DNA of 64,000 nt from Clostridioides difficile (GTDB taxonomy: Bacteria > Bacillota > Clostridia > Peptostreptococcales > Peptostreptococcaceae). The stretch covers positions 50,120 through 114,119 of the forward strand of contig JABBZI010000013.1 of the NCBI GenBank assembly GCA_012955965.1. Reading direction: 5' to 3'. The translations under genes were made by a program, and so were the position numbers. A model generated the notes under the pieces. It was given only the letters and a program-made list of their open reading frames with translations, did no database searches and had not been told where the DNA came from. Of the stretch, positions 1 to 8,288 are shown piece by piece (position 1 is the stretch's first letter; each line of letters begins with the position of its first letter).

Positions 1-882
1 GAAATCTATAATAAATTTAAATACATGTTCATCTACATGACTATAGCGTTCTTTCTTAGGTCTACATAATACAACTTTCCATGTAATGGGATGATTAAAT
101 GGTCTTTCTATAATTTTACTATTCTCAAAGAAATCATGGACTGGCGATGGTAGAATGGTTATAAAGTCAGAGTTTGTAGTTGATAATAATAAAAAATCCC
201 ATGAACCAGACATGATATATCTTTTTAATTTAACGTTTTCATCTGTAAATTTTTGCATTAACTTATGATGTATCATAAAAGTAGAATTAAATATTGCAAG
301 CAACTGCTCATTCAAATCGTTCCAGTCTATCTTATTTTTTTTAGCAAGTGGATGATTTACATTTAAAAAAGCTGTAAGTTCATCTTCTTGAAGCACATGT
401 TCAGTTACTACACTTTTATCAATTTTATGTGGATGTAACAATACTGCATAATCTAATTCTTGTAAGATAAGCATTCTACTTAAATCATATGCCCCCTTCT
501 CTACTATATCAAATTCTATATCTGGATTGTTTGCAACTAATTGTGCAACTACATCTGAAAAGGCTATTCCAAGTATAAGTGGAGGTATTCCTATTCTAAC
601 TTTACCTTTAAATTGAACTGAATCTTCCCTTAAATCTTCCATCATGTTTTTGTATTCATTTATAATATGTTCTGCATTTACATAAAATCTTTCTCCTGCT
701 GGCGTTAATCCATTTAACCTGCCTTTGTACCTCTCAAATAAGTATACATCTTCACTCTCTTCAAAATTTTTAATGATTTGACTTAGTGCTGGTTGAGATA
801 TGTGAAGTGTCTTAGATGCTATTGATAAATTAAAACCAGATTTCACTATCTCAACAAAATATTTTAATTGTTTTATATCCAT
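1..882 (-). CDS. LysR-family transcriptional regulator (3' end cut by window)
   Basis: The reading frame starts at ATG 882 and runs off the left edge, so the C-terminus is missing. About 294 residues are visible. The N-terminus begins MDIKQLKYFVEIVKSG and continues through a typical LysR winged helix-turn-helix (ISQPALSQIIKNFE) into a periplasmic-binding-like effector domain (KVRIGIPPLILG). It is transcribed away from the acetoacetate/3-hydroxybutyrate genes across a 351-bp gap, the usual arrangement for a LysR protein controlling its divergent neighbour. Control of that operon and the identity of the effector (acetoacetate or a related acid would fit) are inferences from position only. Family assignment is secure. 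Confidence 0.93.
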   Translation of the reverse strand, partial: MDIKQLKYFVEIVKSGFNLSIASKTLHISQPALSQIIKNFEESEDVYLFERYKGRLNGLTPAGERFYVNAEHIINEYKNMMEDLREDSVQFKGKVRIGIPPLILGIAFSDVVAQLVANNPDIEFDIVEKGAYDLSRMLILQELDYAVLLHPHKIDKSVVTEHVLQEDELTAFLNVNHPLAKKNKIDWNDLNEQLLAIFNSTFMIHHKLMQKFTDENVKLKRYIMSGSWDFLLLSTTNSDFITILPSPVHDFFENSKIIERPFNHPITWKVVLCRPKKERYSHVDEHVFKFIIDF

Positions 883-1233
883 TTTAAACCACCTTTCTCA
901 AAAGTATAGTTTAGATTATATTTTTCTTATAGTAATATTCTATAGGAAAATCAACATAATTTCATTAATATTTTAACAAAATATTTTTCTAAATATGATA
1001 TAAATTTTTGTTCTATAAATTTTTCTTATACACTATATAAAAAATTAGACTTAGACAAAACACTTTTTTCGCCGTAATCTATAATTAGAAACAGGAAAAC
1101 CTAAAGCATTAGAAATAAAAATAATTGAAATGCTTAAAAGCAAGCTTGTATTAAAAGTACTTTATTATAGTTTTCCATATTTTTTTTATTCAGAAAATTT
1201 TTAATTATCATTCAAGAAAGGTAGCTATTAGAC
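883..1233. promoter_or_regulatory. Divergent control region between LysR gene and atoB
   Basis: This AT-rich gap has no convincing small gene. It contains a LysR-type dyad TATAG-N7-CTATA at 928-944, about 45 bases upstream of the LysR start, suited to autoregulation and activation of the divergent operon. A rightward -10-like TATAAT lies at 1080-1085 without a good -35, as expected for an activator-dependent promoter. A sequence at 1185-1199 matches the CodY box AATTTTCWGAAAATT at 12 of 15 positions and sits just before the ribosome-binding site. Site assignments are by eye. Confidence 0.45.
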
Positions 1234-2412
1234 ATGAGAGATGTAGTAATCGTATCAGCAGTCAGAACACCTATAGGCAGTTTTGGAGGAGTATTTAAAA
1301 ATACTTCTGCTGTTCAACTTGGAACCACCGCTATTAAAGGAGCGATATCACGTATAGGTCTTAATTTATCTGAAATAGATGAAGTAATAATTGGAAATGT
1401 ATTACAAGCAGGACTTGGACAAAATGTCTCTAGACAAATTGCTATAAACGCAGGTATACCAAATTCTATCCCAAGTTATACAGTAAATAAATTATGTGGC
1501 TCAGGACTTAAAAGTGTCCAGTTAGCTGCTCAATCAATCACATCTGGAGAAAATGATGTAGTCATTGCAGGTGGTACTGAAAATATGAGTCAAGCTCCTT
1601 ATATTGTTCCAACAGCTCGCTTCGGTAGTAAGATGGGCAATACAACTATGGTAGATAGTATGCTAACTGATGGTCTTATTGACGCTTTCAATCAGTACCA
1701 TATGGGGATAACTGCCGAAAATATTGCCACTAAATTTGAATTTACTAGAGAAATGCAAGATAAACTAGCATTAGAAAGTCAGAACAAAGCTGAAAAAGCT
1801 ATAAAAAACAATCGTTTTAAAGATGAAATCGTTCCAGTAGATATTTTAGTACGCCATGGTAAAGTAGAGACTATTGATACAGATGAATATCCTAAGTTAG
1901 GTATAACACTTGAAGGTTTATCCAAACTTAATCCTGCCTTCAAAAAAGATGGTACTGTAACAGCTGGAAATGCATCAGGTATTAATGATGGTGCAGCTAT
2001 GTTGATATTAATGAGTCAACAAAAAGCAGATGAGCTAGGAATTAAACCACTTGCTAAAATAAAATCATATGCATCAGCTGGTGTTGAACCTGAAATAATG
2101 GGGACTGGTCCAATCCCTGCAACTAGGAAAGCACTAGAAAAAGCTGGACTTAATATTAATGATATTGACTTAATAGAAGCAAATGAAGCATTTGCTGCTC
2201 AATCACTAGCTGTTAAAAATGAACTTCAAATAGATTCTTCGAAATTAAATGTTAATGGTGGTGCAATAGCATTAGGACATCCAATAGGTGCAAGTGGTGC
2301 TAGAATACTTGTTACCCTACTTTATGAAATGCAAAAACGTAAAGCTAAAACTGGTCTTGCAACACTTTGTATCGGTGGTGGTCAAGGAATATCAATGGTG
2401 GTTTCACGATAG
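1234..2412 (+). CDS. atoB: Acetyl-CoA acetyltransferase (thiolase)
   Basis: This 392-residue protein has the normal length of a biosynthetic-type thiolase. It opens with [16 protein letters not shown], carries the nucleophilic cysteine in KLCGSGLKS (about residue 88), the NEAFAAQ block, the [10 protein letters not shown] histidine block and the C-terminal CIGGGQG cysteine. It interconverts two acetyl-CoA and acetoacetyl-CoA in the cytoplasm. It is the first gene of the operon, and its stop is eight bases before the CoA-transferase subunit A start. With the transferase and dehydrogenase that follow, it probably cleaves acetoacetyl-CoA derived from imported acetoacetate or 3-hydroxybutyrate, though the reactions are reversible. 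The gene symbol follows the E. coli ato naming. Confidence 0.92.
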   Translation: MRDVVIVSAVRTPIGSFGGVFKNTSAVQLGTTAIKGAISRIGLNLSEIDEVIIGNVLQAGLGQNVSRQIAINAGIPNSIPSYTVNKLCGSGLKSVQLAAQSITSGENDVVIAGGTENMSQAPYIVPTARFGSKMGNTTMVDSMLTDGLIDAFNQYHMGITAENIATKFEFTREMQDKLALESQNKAEKAIKNNRFKDEIVPVDILVRHGKVETIDTDEYPKLGITLEGLSKLNPAFKKDGTVTAGNASGINDGAAMLILMSQQKADELGIKPLAKIKSYASAGVEPEIMGTGPIPATRKALEKAGLNINDIDLIEANEAFAAQSLAVKNELQIDSSKLNVNGGAIALGHPIGASGARILVTLLYEMQKRKAKTGLATLCIGGGQGISMVVSR

Positions 2413-2420
2413 GAGGAAAT

Positions 2421-3077
2421 ATGAATAAAATAGTTAGCATCAATGAAGCTCTATCTCATGTAAAAGATGGAGATACAATAATGGTTGGTGGATTCATGGC
2501 TAATGGTTCACCAGAAAATTTGATTGATTATTTATGTAATAAAAATATAAAAGATTTAACATTAATTTGTAATGATACTGGCTTTATTGACAAAGGCGTT
2601 GGAAAAATGGTTGTAAACAAACAATTCAAAAAGATAATTGCTTCCCATATAGGATTAAATAAAGAAACAGGTAGACAAATGAACAATAATGAAACAGATG
2701 TTGAGTTGGTTCCTCAAGGAACTCTCGCTGAACAAATACGTTCAGCTGGTTATGGTTTGGGAGGTATATTAACACCTACTGGTATTGGTACTCTTGTTGA
2801 AGAAGGAAAACAAAAAATTGTAGTAGATGATAAAGAATACCTTCTTGAAAAACCAATTCATGCAGATGTCGCTCTTCTATTTGCATCAAAGGTTGATAAG
2901 GCAGGAAATCTAGTTTATAAGGGTTCTATGAACAATTTTAATAATTTAATGGCCTCAGCTGCCAAAATTACAGTAGTTGAAGCAGATGAAATCGTTGAAA
3001 TTGGTAATATTGACCCAAATGAAGTTACTACACCAGGTATTTTTGTGAATTACATCGTTGAAGGAGGTAATTTATAA
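2421..3077 (+). CDS. atoD: Acetoacetate CoA-transferase, subunit A
   Basis: The product is 218 residues. I chose ATG 2421 because AGGAGG lies at 2411-2416; an upstream in-frame start inside the thiolase gene would add residues not seen in the family. The family I CoA-transferase alpha motif is present in [16 protein letters not shown] near the N-terminus, followed by the [16 protein letters not shown] and [10 protein letters not shown] blocks that bind CoA. It forms a complex with the next gene product to move CoA between acetoacetate and acetate or butyrate. Its stop overlaps the start of subunit B by one base, indicating translational coupling. Acid specificity cannot be read from the sequence. 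Confidence 0.92.
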   Translation: MNKIVSINEALSHVKDGDTIMVGGFMANGSPENLIDYLCNKNIKDLTLICNDTGFIDKGVGKMVVNKQFKKIIASHIGLNKETGRQMNNNETDVELVPQGTLAEQIRSAGYGLGGILTPTGIGTLVEEGKQKIVVDDKEYLLEKPIHADVALLFASKVDKAGNLVYKGSMNNFNNLMASAAKITVVEADEIVEIGNIDPNEVTTPGIFVNYIVEGGNL

Positions 3078-3742
3078 TGGATAAATTAGAAATACAAGAA
3101 TATATTGCAAATAGAGTTTCTAAAGAATTAAAAGATGGAGCTGTTGTAAACCTTGGCATAGGTCTACCAACTAAAGTAGCAAATTATATTCCAGATGATG
3201 TAAACGTTATCTTGCAATCTGAGAATGGTTTTCTAGGTTTAGGAGTAGCTGAAGACGGCAATTTAAGTGATGAAACTATTGTAAATGCTGGTGGCCAGCC
3301 AGTTACGATACTTCCTGGCGGATGTTTCTTTGATAGTGCTACATCTTTTGGAATAATTAGAGGAGGCCATGTAGATATAACAGTTCTTGGTGCACTTCAA
3401 GTTGATAAATATGGCAATATAGCAAACTATATGATTCCAGGCAAGATGGTTCCAGGTATGGGTGGAGCTATGGACCTAGTAACTGGTGCTAAGAAAGTTA
3501 TTGTAGCAATGGAACATACTTCAAAAGGTTCTGCAAAAATATTAAATAATTGCACTCTTCCACTTACTGCAACCAATGCTATAGATTTGATAGTTACCGA
3601 AATGGGAGTTATGGAAGTTACATCAGATGGGATTTTACTTAAGGAAATAAATCCTGCTTTTACATTAGATGATGTTATTTCCGCTACTGAAGCACCTTTA
3701 ATATTATCAGACTCATTAGAGGGAAACATATCAGTTGTTTAA
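3077..3742 (+). CDS. atoA: Acetoacetate CoA-transferase, subunit B
   Basis: The product is 221 residues. The start ATG overlaps the preceding stop (TAATG) and follows GGAGG. The beta-subunit signature is clear: [16 protein letters not shown], then the catalytic glutamate in [11 protein letters not shown] (about residue 51), then [15 protein letters not shown]. The glutamate forms the CoA thioester intermediate. It acts with subunit A in the cytoplasm. A gap of about 90 bases separates it from the dehydrogenase gene, with no terminator, so the operon probably continues. It is likely the acetoacetate-activating step of a short-chain acid utilisation route, or acid recycling running in the other direction. 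Confidence 0.92.
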   Translation: MDKLEIQEYIANRVSKELKDGAVVNLGIGLPTKVANYIPDDVNVILQSENGFLGLGVAEDGNLSDETIVNAGGQPVTILPGGCFFDSATSFGIIRGGHVDITVLGALQVDKYGNIANYMIPGKMVPGMGGAMDLVTGAKKVIVAMEHTSKGSAKILNNCTLPLTATNAIDLIVTEMGVMEVTSDGILLKEINPAFTLDDVISATEAPLILSDSLEGNISVV

Positions 3743-3830
3743 AGTAATTAAAAATAAAAATGTATTAGATGCAAATTTATATTATTTAAAATATTAATAT
3801 AAAAATAAAATAAAATTGGAGGAAATGAAA

Positions 3831-4607
3831 ATGGTTAAAGACAAAGTTGTATTCGTAACAGGAGCTGCAAGCGGAATAGGTAAACAAATAGCTGAATCAT
3901 TTTTAAAAAGTGGTGCTAAAGTAATGTTTTCTGATATAAATCAAGAAGCTTTAGACAAGGTCACAACAGAGCTACAAAAAGAAGGCTATGATTGTATGAA
4001 TGTAAAGTGTGATGTAACTAAAGAAGAAGAAATTAACCAAGCTATAGACAAAACTGTTGAAAAGTACGGTAGATTAGACATATTAATAAATAATGCTGGA
4101 CTTCAACATGTTTCTATGATAGAAGATTTCCCAACTGATAAATTTGAATTTATGATAAAAATAATGCTAACAGCACCTTTTATAGCTACTAAAAAAGTAT
4201 TCCCTATAATGAAAAAACAAGGCTTTGGTCGTATAATAAATATGGCTTCTATCAACGGTGTAATAGGATTTGCTGGTAAAGCTGCTTATAACTCAGCAAA
4301 ACATGGACTTATAGGATTGACAAAAGTTGCTGCCCTTGAAGCTGCTGATTCTGGTATAACAGTTAATGCTTTATGCCCTGGATATGTAGACACTCCGCTT
4401 GTTAGAGGTCAGTTTAATGACCTTTCAAAAACTCGTAATATACCATTAGAAAATGTCTTGGAAGAAGTTTTATATCCACTTGTACCACAAAAACGTCTAT
4501 TAGATGTTCAAGAAATTGCAGATTATGCTATGTTCTTAGCAAGTGATAAAGCTAAAGGAATTACAGGACAAGCTTGCCTACTAGATGGAGGATATACTGC
4601 ACAGTAG
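3831..4607 (+). CDS. hbdH: 3-hydroxybutyrate dehydrogenase (SDR family)
   Basis: The product is 258 residues. ATG 3831 is preferred because GGAGGA is at 3818-3823 with seven-base spacing; a TTG at 3816 would overlap that site. It is a classical short-chain dehydrogenase with the nucleotide-binding TGAASGIG at residues 10-17, NNAG in the middle and the catalytic YNSAK tetrad region. The stretch from YNSAKHGLIGLTK to LCPGYVDTPLVRGQ is characteristic of D-3-hydroxybutyrate dehydrogenases, which oxidise 3-hydroxybutyrate to acetoacetate with NAD. Placement beside a thiolase, acetoacetate CoA-transferase and acid permease supports that substrate. Some annotations call relatives hydroxysteroid dehydrogenases; I think that less likely here. 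Confidence 0.85.
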   Translation: MVKDKVVFVTGAASGIGKQIAESFLKSGAKVMFSDINQEALDKVTTELQKEGYDCMNVKCDVTKEEEINQAIDKTVEKYGRLDILINNAGLQHVSMIEDFPTDKFEFMIKIMLTAPFIATKKVFPIMKKQGFGRIINMASINGVIGFAGKAAYNSAKHGLIGLTKVAALEAADSGITVNALCPGYVDTPLVRGQFNDLSKTRNIPLENVLEEVLYPLVPQKRLLDVQEIADYAMFLASDKAKGITGQACLLDGGYTAQ

Positions 4608-4619
4608 TTATTATATTTA

Positions 4620-4647
4620 GGGCTTGAAGAAACTATTCTTCAAGTCC
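4620..4647 (+). terminator. Intercistronic hairpin between hbdH and permease gene
   Basis: A 12-bp stem with one G-U pair and a 4-base loop, arms 4620-4631 and 4636-4647, lies between the dehydrogenase and the permease. Only a weak T-tract (TTCTACT) follows. It may be a partial terminator lowering permease expression or an RNA-processing and stability element. Confidence 0.6.
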
Positions 4648-4668
4648 TTCTACTAAGGAGGGATATTT

Positions 4669-6003
4669 ATGAGTATCATCGCACCAATTGGTATAATTAT
4701 TGGTATCATAGCTATTATATATTTTTCAGTTAAAGAAATTCATATAACTATAGCTGCTCCAATAGCAACCTTAATAGTTGTTCTTTTAAATAAAATGGAT
4801 GTTGTAACATCGATGCTAGGTGCTGGCAAAAACAATTACATGGGGGCACTTGGAAATTATATAATGAGCTATTTTGCAATATTCTTATTAGGCTCAATAC
4901 TTGCTAAATTTATGGAAGAAAGTGGGGCCACTGTATCTATAGCAGATTTTATTTTAAATAAATTTGGCTCTAAACATCCTTATAGAGTACTAGTTGCTAT
5001 ATTTATAGTAAGCTTTATATTGACATATGGTGGTATAAGTTTATTTGTAGTTATGTTTGCAGTCATTCCACTTGCAAGAACTCTATTTAAAAAACTTGAT
5101 ATTTCTTGGAACCTCATTCAAATACCTCTTTGGCTTGGAATTGCGACAATTACTATGACTATGATTCCTGGAACACCAGCCATTCAAAATGTTATTCCTA
5201 TTCAATATCTAAATACTTCTCTTACTGCAGCTATTATACCAAGTATTGCTGGAAGTATAGGTTGTGCTATATTTGGACTTGCCTACATGAAATACGCTCT
5301 GAACAAAAGTATTAAAAAGGGTGAAACTTATGCAACTTACACTTCGGAATCAGAAGAAGAATCTATAGATAGAGAATTACCAGGATTTTTTGCAAGTATC
5401 TTTCCTCTATTAGCACTTGTAATTATAGCAATAGTTGGAAGTACTTTTGGTTCAGAGTTTTTGAAAAAAAATATAATTTACATAGCTTTAATAGTTGCAA
5501 TTATTCTATCTGCCTTTTTATTCCGTAAATTTTTATCATCCAAGATACAGACATTGAGTATAGGAGCTAGTGGTTCTATTGGACCTATATTTGCTACATC
5601 TTCTGCTGTTGCATTTGGAGCAGTAATAATGACTGCACCAGGTTTTAATGTATTCAGCAAACTTATTATGTCAATACCTGGAAGCCCACTTATAAGTCTT
5701 ACTGTATTAACTTCAACAATGTCAGCAATAACAGGTTCATCTTCTGGTGCATTAGGAATAGTAATGCCAAACTTTGCAGATTATTATTTAAGCACTGGTC
5801 TGAACCCAGAGTTAATCCACCGTGTTGCTACAATAGCGTCAAATATATTGACTATAGTTCCACAAAGTGGTGTTTTTCTTACTTTCTTAAGTTTATCTAA
5901 ATTAACACATAAAACTGGATTTAAAGAAACTTTCATTGTAGTTGCAGTTGGCTCATTAATAGCAGAAATTATCGTAATTACATTAGGATTACTAATGTAT
6001 TAA
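4669..6003 (+). CDS. GntP-family permease, probable short-chain hydroxy- or keto-acid transporter
   Basis: The product is a 444-residue integral membrane protein with about 12 hydrophobic segments and no signal peptide. AAGGAGGG precedes ATG 4669. The fold and motifs (GSILAKFMEESG, FFASIFPLLALV, SSSGALGIVMPNF) match the GntP/gluconate:H+ symporter family, whose members carry gluconate, hydroxybutyrate and other organic acids. The genes upstream process acetoacetate and 3-hydroxybutyrate, so import of one of these acids is the simplest reading. This is an inference; sequence alone cannot fix the substrate. The gene ends the operon before a hairpin at 6032-6060. Confidence 0.82.
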   Translation: MSIIAPIGIIIGIIAIIYFSVKEIHITIAAPIATLIVVLLNKMDVVTSMLGAGKNNYMGALGNYIMSYFAIFLLGSILAKFMEESGATVSIADFILNKFGSKHPYRVLVAIFIVSFILTYGGISLFVVMFAVIPLARTLFKKLDISWNLIQIPLWLGIATITMTMIPGTPAIQNVIPIQYLNTSLTAAIIPSIAGSIGCAIFGLAYMKYALNKSIKKGETYATYTSESEEESIDRELPGFFASIFPLLALVIIAIVGSTFGSEFLKKNIIYIALIVAIILSAFLFRKFLSSKIQTLSIGASGSIGPIFATSSAVAFGAVIMTAPGFNVFSKLIMSIPGSPLISLTVLTSTMSAITGSSSGALGIVMPNFADYYLSTGLNPELIHRVATIASNILTIVPQSGVFLTFLSLSKLTHKTGFKETFIVVAVGSLIAEIIVITLGLLMY

Positions 6004-6031
6004 ACTAAAATATATTATAATTTACCATATA

Positions 6032-6060
6032 AAAAGTCATCTATTCCAATAGATGGCTTT
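6032..6060 (+). terminator. Terminator after permease gene
   Basis: A hairpin with arms AAAGTCATCTATT and AATAGATGGCTTT and a two-base loop is followed by a T-rich stretch (TTTCTTATTTT). It ends the acetoacetate/3-hydroxybutyrate operon. Confidence 0.8.
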
Positions 6061-6410
6061 CTTATTTTGCAAAGATTTCAATAAGACTAATTTATTGTTG
6101 GCACTAAAACGTATATTGAATAAATTTCAATAACTATATAATTTTTTTTTCGTAACCACAAATTTACATTATAAAATTATTATAAAAATACATTTTTTTC
6201 AAAGCTAGTGATTTCATACTATGTAGCTTTATGATGCAAATTATTAATCTTTCTTAAATATACCTATTTATTCCATGTATACTCTTTTTACATATCTTTA
6301 CAGTGAAAAAATGCTTGTTCTTATGTTAGTATAGATGCACGGGTACCCCCTACACTAAAGGTTACAAATTAGTAACATTTTTAGAATTTTTAGATTGAGA
6401 GGTGTGTATA
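6061..6410 (+). promoter_or_regulatory. Long AT-rich leader upstream of CAP-domain gene
   Basis: I see no gene here. Most of it is AT-rich filler. The one unusual patch is GC-rich, around 6335-6355, centred on the palindrome GGGTACCC (6341-6348), followed by a short GTTAC...GTAAC inverted repeat near 6361-6375 just upstream of the start. These could form an untranslated-leader structure or an operator. I do not recognise a known riboswitch. Confidence 0.3.
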
Positions 6411-7343
6411 ATGAAAAAAAATATACCAACAAAATTAAAAACTATGTTAGCATTGGGAGTGTTAACCTTAGCTACAGCATCTAGTGCTGTTACTGCAAGT
6501 GCTTCATCACTTGAAAATAATGTAAATCTAAGTAACAAAAGTTTAGTATACAGCAATACTAAATACAAGTTTTCAGCAAAACCAAATTGTTCTGTAAAAC
6601 CAGAGCTTAAGCCTGATAAAGACAATTCTTGCAAAGATAAGAACCATAATGACAAGAATTGTAACAACAATAACAAACCTGAAGACAATAATAATTCAGG
6701 TTCTACTAATAAACCTGAGGACAATAATAATTCAGGCTCTACTAATAAGCCTGAAGATGATAATAACTCAGGCTCTACTGATAAACCTGAGGACAATAAT
6801 AATTCAGGCTCTACTAATAAGCCTGAAGGCGATAATAACTCAGGCTCTACTGATAAACCTGAGGACAATAATAACTCAGAATCTAACAAACCTGAGGATA
6901 ACAACAACTCAGAATCTAATAAGCCTGAAGATGATAATTCGGGTTCTACAAATGGAAATTTTTCAGCTTACCAAAAAGAAGTCGTTGATTTAGTAAATAT
7001 AGAAAGAGCTAAAGCTGGATTAAATCCTCTTACACTTGATTCTTCTGTATCAAATGTTGCTACTAAGAAGTCTCAAGACATGATTGATAACAATTATTTC
7101 TCACACAATTCTCCAACTTATGGTTCTCCATTTGATATGTTGAAAAAGTTTGGGATAAGTTATAAAACAGCTGGTGAAAATATAGCTATGGGTCAAAAAA
7201 CTCCAAAAGAAGTTGTAAATGCATGGATGAATTCTGAAGGTCACAGAAAAAATATACTAAATCCAAATTTTAGTAAAATAGGCGTTGGAGTAGCACAAAA
7301 AAGTGGTGGTTCACTTTATTGGACACAAATCTTTGTAGGATAA
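6411..7343 (+). CDS. Secreted CAP/SCP-domain protein with Asn-Asp-rich repeat linker
   Basis: The product is 310 residues from ATG 6411, with GAGAGGTG upstream. A signal peptide is evident: Lys-rich start, hydrophobic stretch LALGVLTLATASSAV, Ala-Ser-rich cleavage zone near residue 30. Residues about 90-178 are a low-complexity linker of repeated KPEDNNNSGST units, hydrophilic and acidic. Residues about 184-310 form a CAP (cysteine-rich secretory/PR-1) domain like Bacillus YkwD, with LVNIERAKAGL, SHNSPTYGSPF, AGENIA and WMNSEGHRKNIL, including the conserved histidines and glutamates. No sortase motif or cell-wall-binding module is present. Its role is unknown; bacterial CAP proteins are extracellular. 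It is a single-gene unit with terminators on both sides. Confidence 0.88.
   Translation: MKKNIPTKLKTMLALGVLTLATASSAVTASASSLENNVNLSNKSLVYSNTKYKFSAKPNCSVKPELKPDKDNSCKDKNHNDKNCNNNNKPEDNNNSGSTNKPEDNNNSGSTNKPEDDNNSGSTDKPEDNNNSGSTNKPEGDNNSGSTDKPEDNNNSESNKPEDNNNSESNKPEDDNSGSTNGNFSAYQKEVVDLVNIERAKAGLNPLTLDSSVSNVATKKSQDMIDNNYFSHNSPTYGSPFDMLKKFGISYKTAGENIAMGQKTPKEVVNAWMNSEGHRKNILNPNFSKIGVGVAQKSGGSLYWTQIFVG
6679..6945 (+). repeat. In-frame 36-bp tandem repeat tract in CAP-domain gene
   Basis: About six near-identical 36-bp units (12 codons, N/D-K-P-E-D/G-N/D-N-N-S-G-S-T) are followed by two shortened units. The copies differ mainly by synonymous or Asp/Asn changes, so the tract is recent or homogenised and likely varies in copy number between strains. 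Confidence 0.9.
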
Positions 7344-7366
7344 AATACTCTTTTAGCATATAAATC

Positions 7367-7417
7367 AAAAGAGTATCTCTAAATGATTAAATAAAATCAC
7401 AAATGAGATACTCTTTT
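7367..7417. terminator. Bidirectional terminator between CAP gene and tetR
   Basis: Thirteen-base arms (AAAAGAGTATCTC and GAGATACTCTTTT) flank a 25-base loop, with A-tract and T-tract ends on both strands. It sits between convergent genes and can serve both. Confidence 0.85.
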
Positions 7418-7483
7418 GTATCTATATTCAAAAGCATTAAATACAAATAGATACAACATAAACATCATTTAGTAATATATACT

Positions 7484-8080
7484 TTAAAAATCATTCGTAA
7501 AAAAATCAAAGCTTCCTTTAGGTGCAATTAAAGTTCTTTCTAAAATTAAACTTAATGCTTTTAATTTACGGTTTCTTTCTTCTTTATCCCAAGTGAAAAT
7601 ACCTGGGTCAAGTAAAAATGTAAAAACAGATAAAATTATTTCTGAAATTTCTAATGTATATTCACACTCAAATAACCCTTCTTTAACTCCTTGTTGAAAG
7701 ATTTCTGCTACAATAGGAGAAAGTGAAGTAAGTATTTTTGCAAGAGATTTTTGATGAATTGAAGCGTTAAATTGTTGGTGTAAATATTCGTCAATAGATG
7801 ATTCAACAGTTGATGTAACGTAGCTTTGAAACAACAACATTAATTTTGATATTGAATCTAATTGACTTTTATCCACAATAGCTTTACATTTATCTATAAT
7901 TTGTTTATAAGTATGTTCAACCACTGCATCAAAGATTTCATCTTTAGACTTAAAATAATAATAGATACTCCCTTTTCCAATACCTGCTTTCTTTGCAATA
8001 TCACTAACTGAACAAGTTGCCCCTTTCTCTTCCTTTAATAATTCCTGCATAGCATTTAAAATCAATTCTTTCTTGTCCAT
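7484..8080 (-). CDS. TetR-family transcriptional repressor
   Basis: The product is 198 residues. ATG 8080 is preceded by a strong GGGGGTGAG. The N-terminal TetR DNA-binding domain is clear: KELILNAMQELLKEE, then the helix-turn-helix CSVSDIAKKAGIGKGSIYYYF, KSKDEIFDAV. The remaining roughly 145 residues are the variable ligand-binding and dimerisation part, so the ligand is not predictable. It is divergent from a membrane methyltransferase gene. Two matching GACC-N3-GGTC palindromes lie between them and overlap promoter elements, so autorepression and repression of the methyltransferase are very likely. Confidence 0.92.
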   Translation of the reverse strand: MDKKELILNAMQELLKEEKGATCSVSDIAKKAGIGKGSIYYYFKSKDEIFDAVVEHTYKQIIDKCKAIVDKSQLDSISKLMLLFQSYVTSTVESSIDEYLHQQFNASIHQKSLAKILTSLSPIVAEIFQQGVKEGLFECEYTLEISEIILSVFTFLLDPGIFTWDKEERNRKLKALSLILERTLIAPKGSFDFFTNDF

Positions 8081-8124
8081 ATACTCACCCCCTTTATATT
8101 GTATTATAACATAGGCTCAAAAAG

Positions 8125-8175
8125 TTGACCACTGGTCGAAAACATGATACAATAAAGAAAATCTGACCACCGGTC
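8125..8175. promoter_or_regulatory. TetR operators and divergent promoters
   Basis: Two near-identical palindromes, GACCACTGGTC (8127-8137) and GACCACCGGTC (8165-8175), are spaced 38 bp apart. The first overlaps the -35 TTGACC (8125-8130) of a rightward promoter whose -10 TACAAT is at 8148-8153 with a 17-bp spacer. The second falls just downstream of that start site. Leftward, a TATAAT-type -10 for tetR lies near 8102-8107, with the first palindrome over its -35. Repressor binding would block both promoters. Confidence 0.8.
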
Positions 8176-8288
8176 GAAAAATATTGTTAATAGATTTATT
8201 AAGATAACACTATTTTTCAATACATAATTAAAATTTGTTTATTTTTCTAAGGTAAGTTAATACTATCTAAATCTTTGGGGGTAATTTT

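Noticed and set aside
6110..6130. Sigma-54 promoter suggested by TTGGCAC at about 6098
   Set aside because: There is a GG but no GC at the required ten-base distance, and no downstream gene with matching spacing.
6362..6907. 181-residue minus-strand frame with repeated LLLSSGL units
   Set aside because: It is the antisense reading of the 36-bp repeat tract in the CAP-domain gene. The repeat explains the open frame.
6679..6945. Possible CRISPR array because of regular 36-bp units
   Set aside because: The units are contiguous with no spacers, in frame with the protein, and there are no cas genes.
6649..6993. 114-residue plus-strand frame rich in Ile/Thr/Leu repeats
   Set aside because: This is the second frame of the same repeat tract and has no ribosome-binding site.
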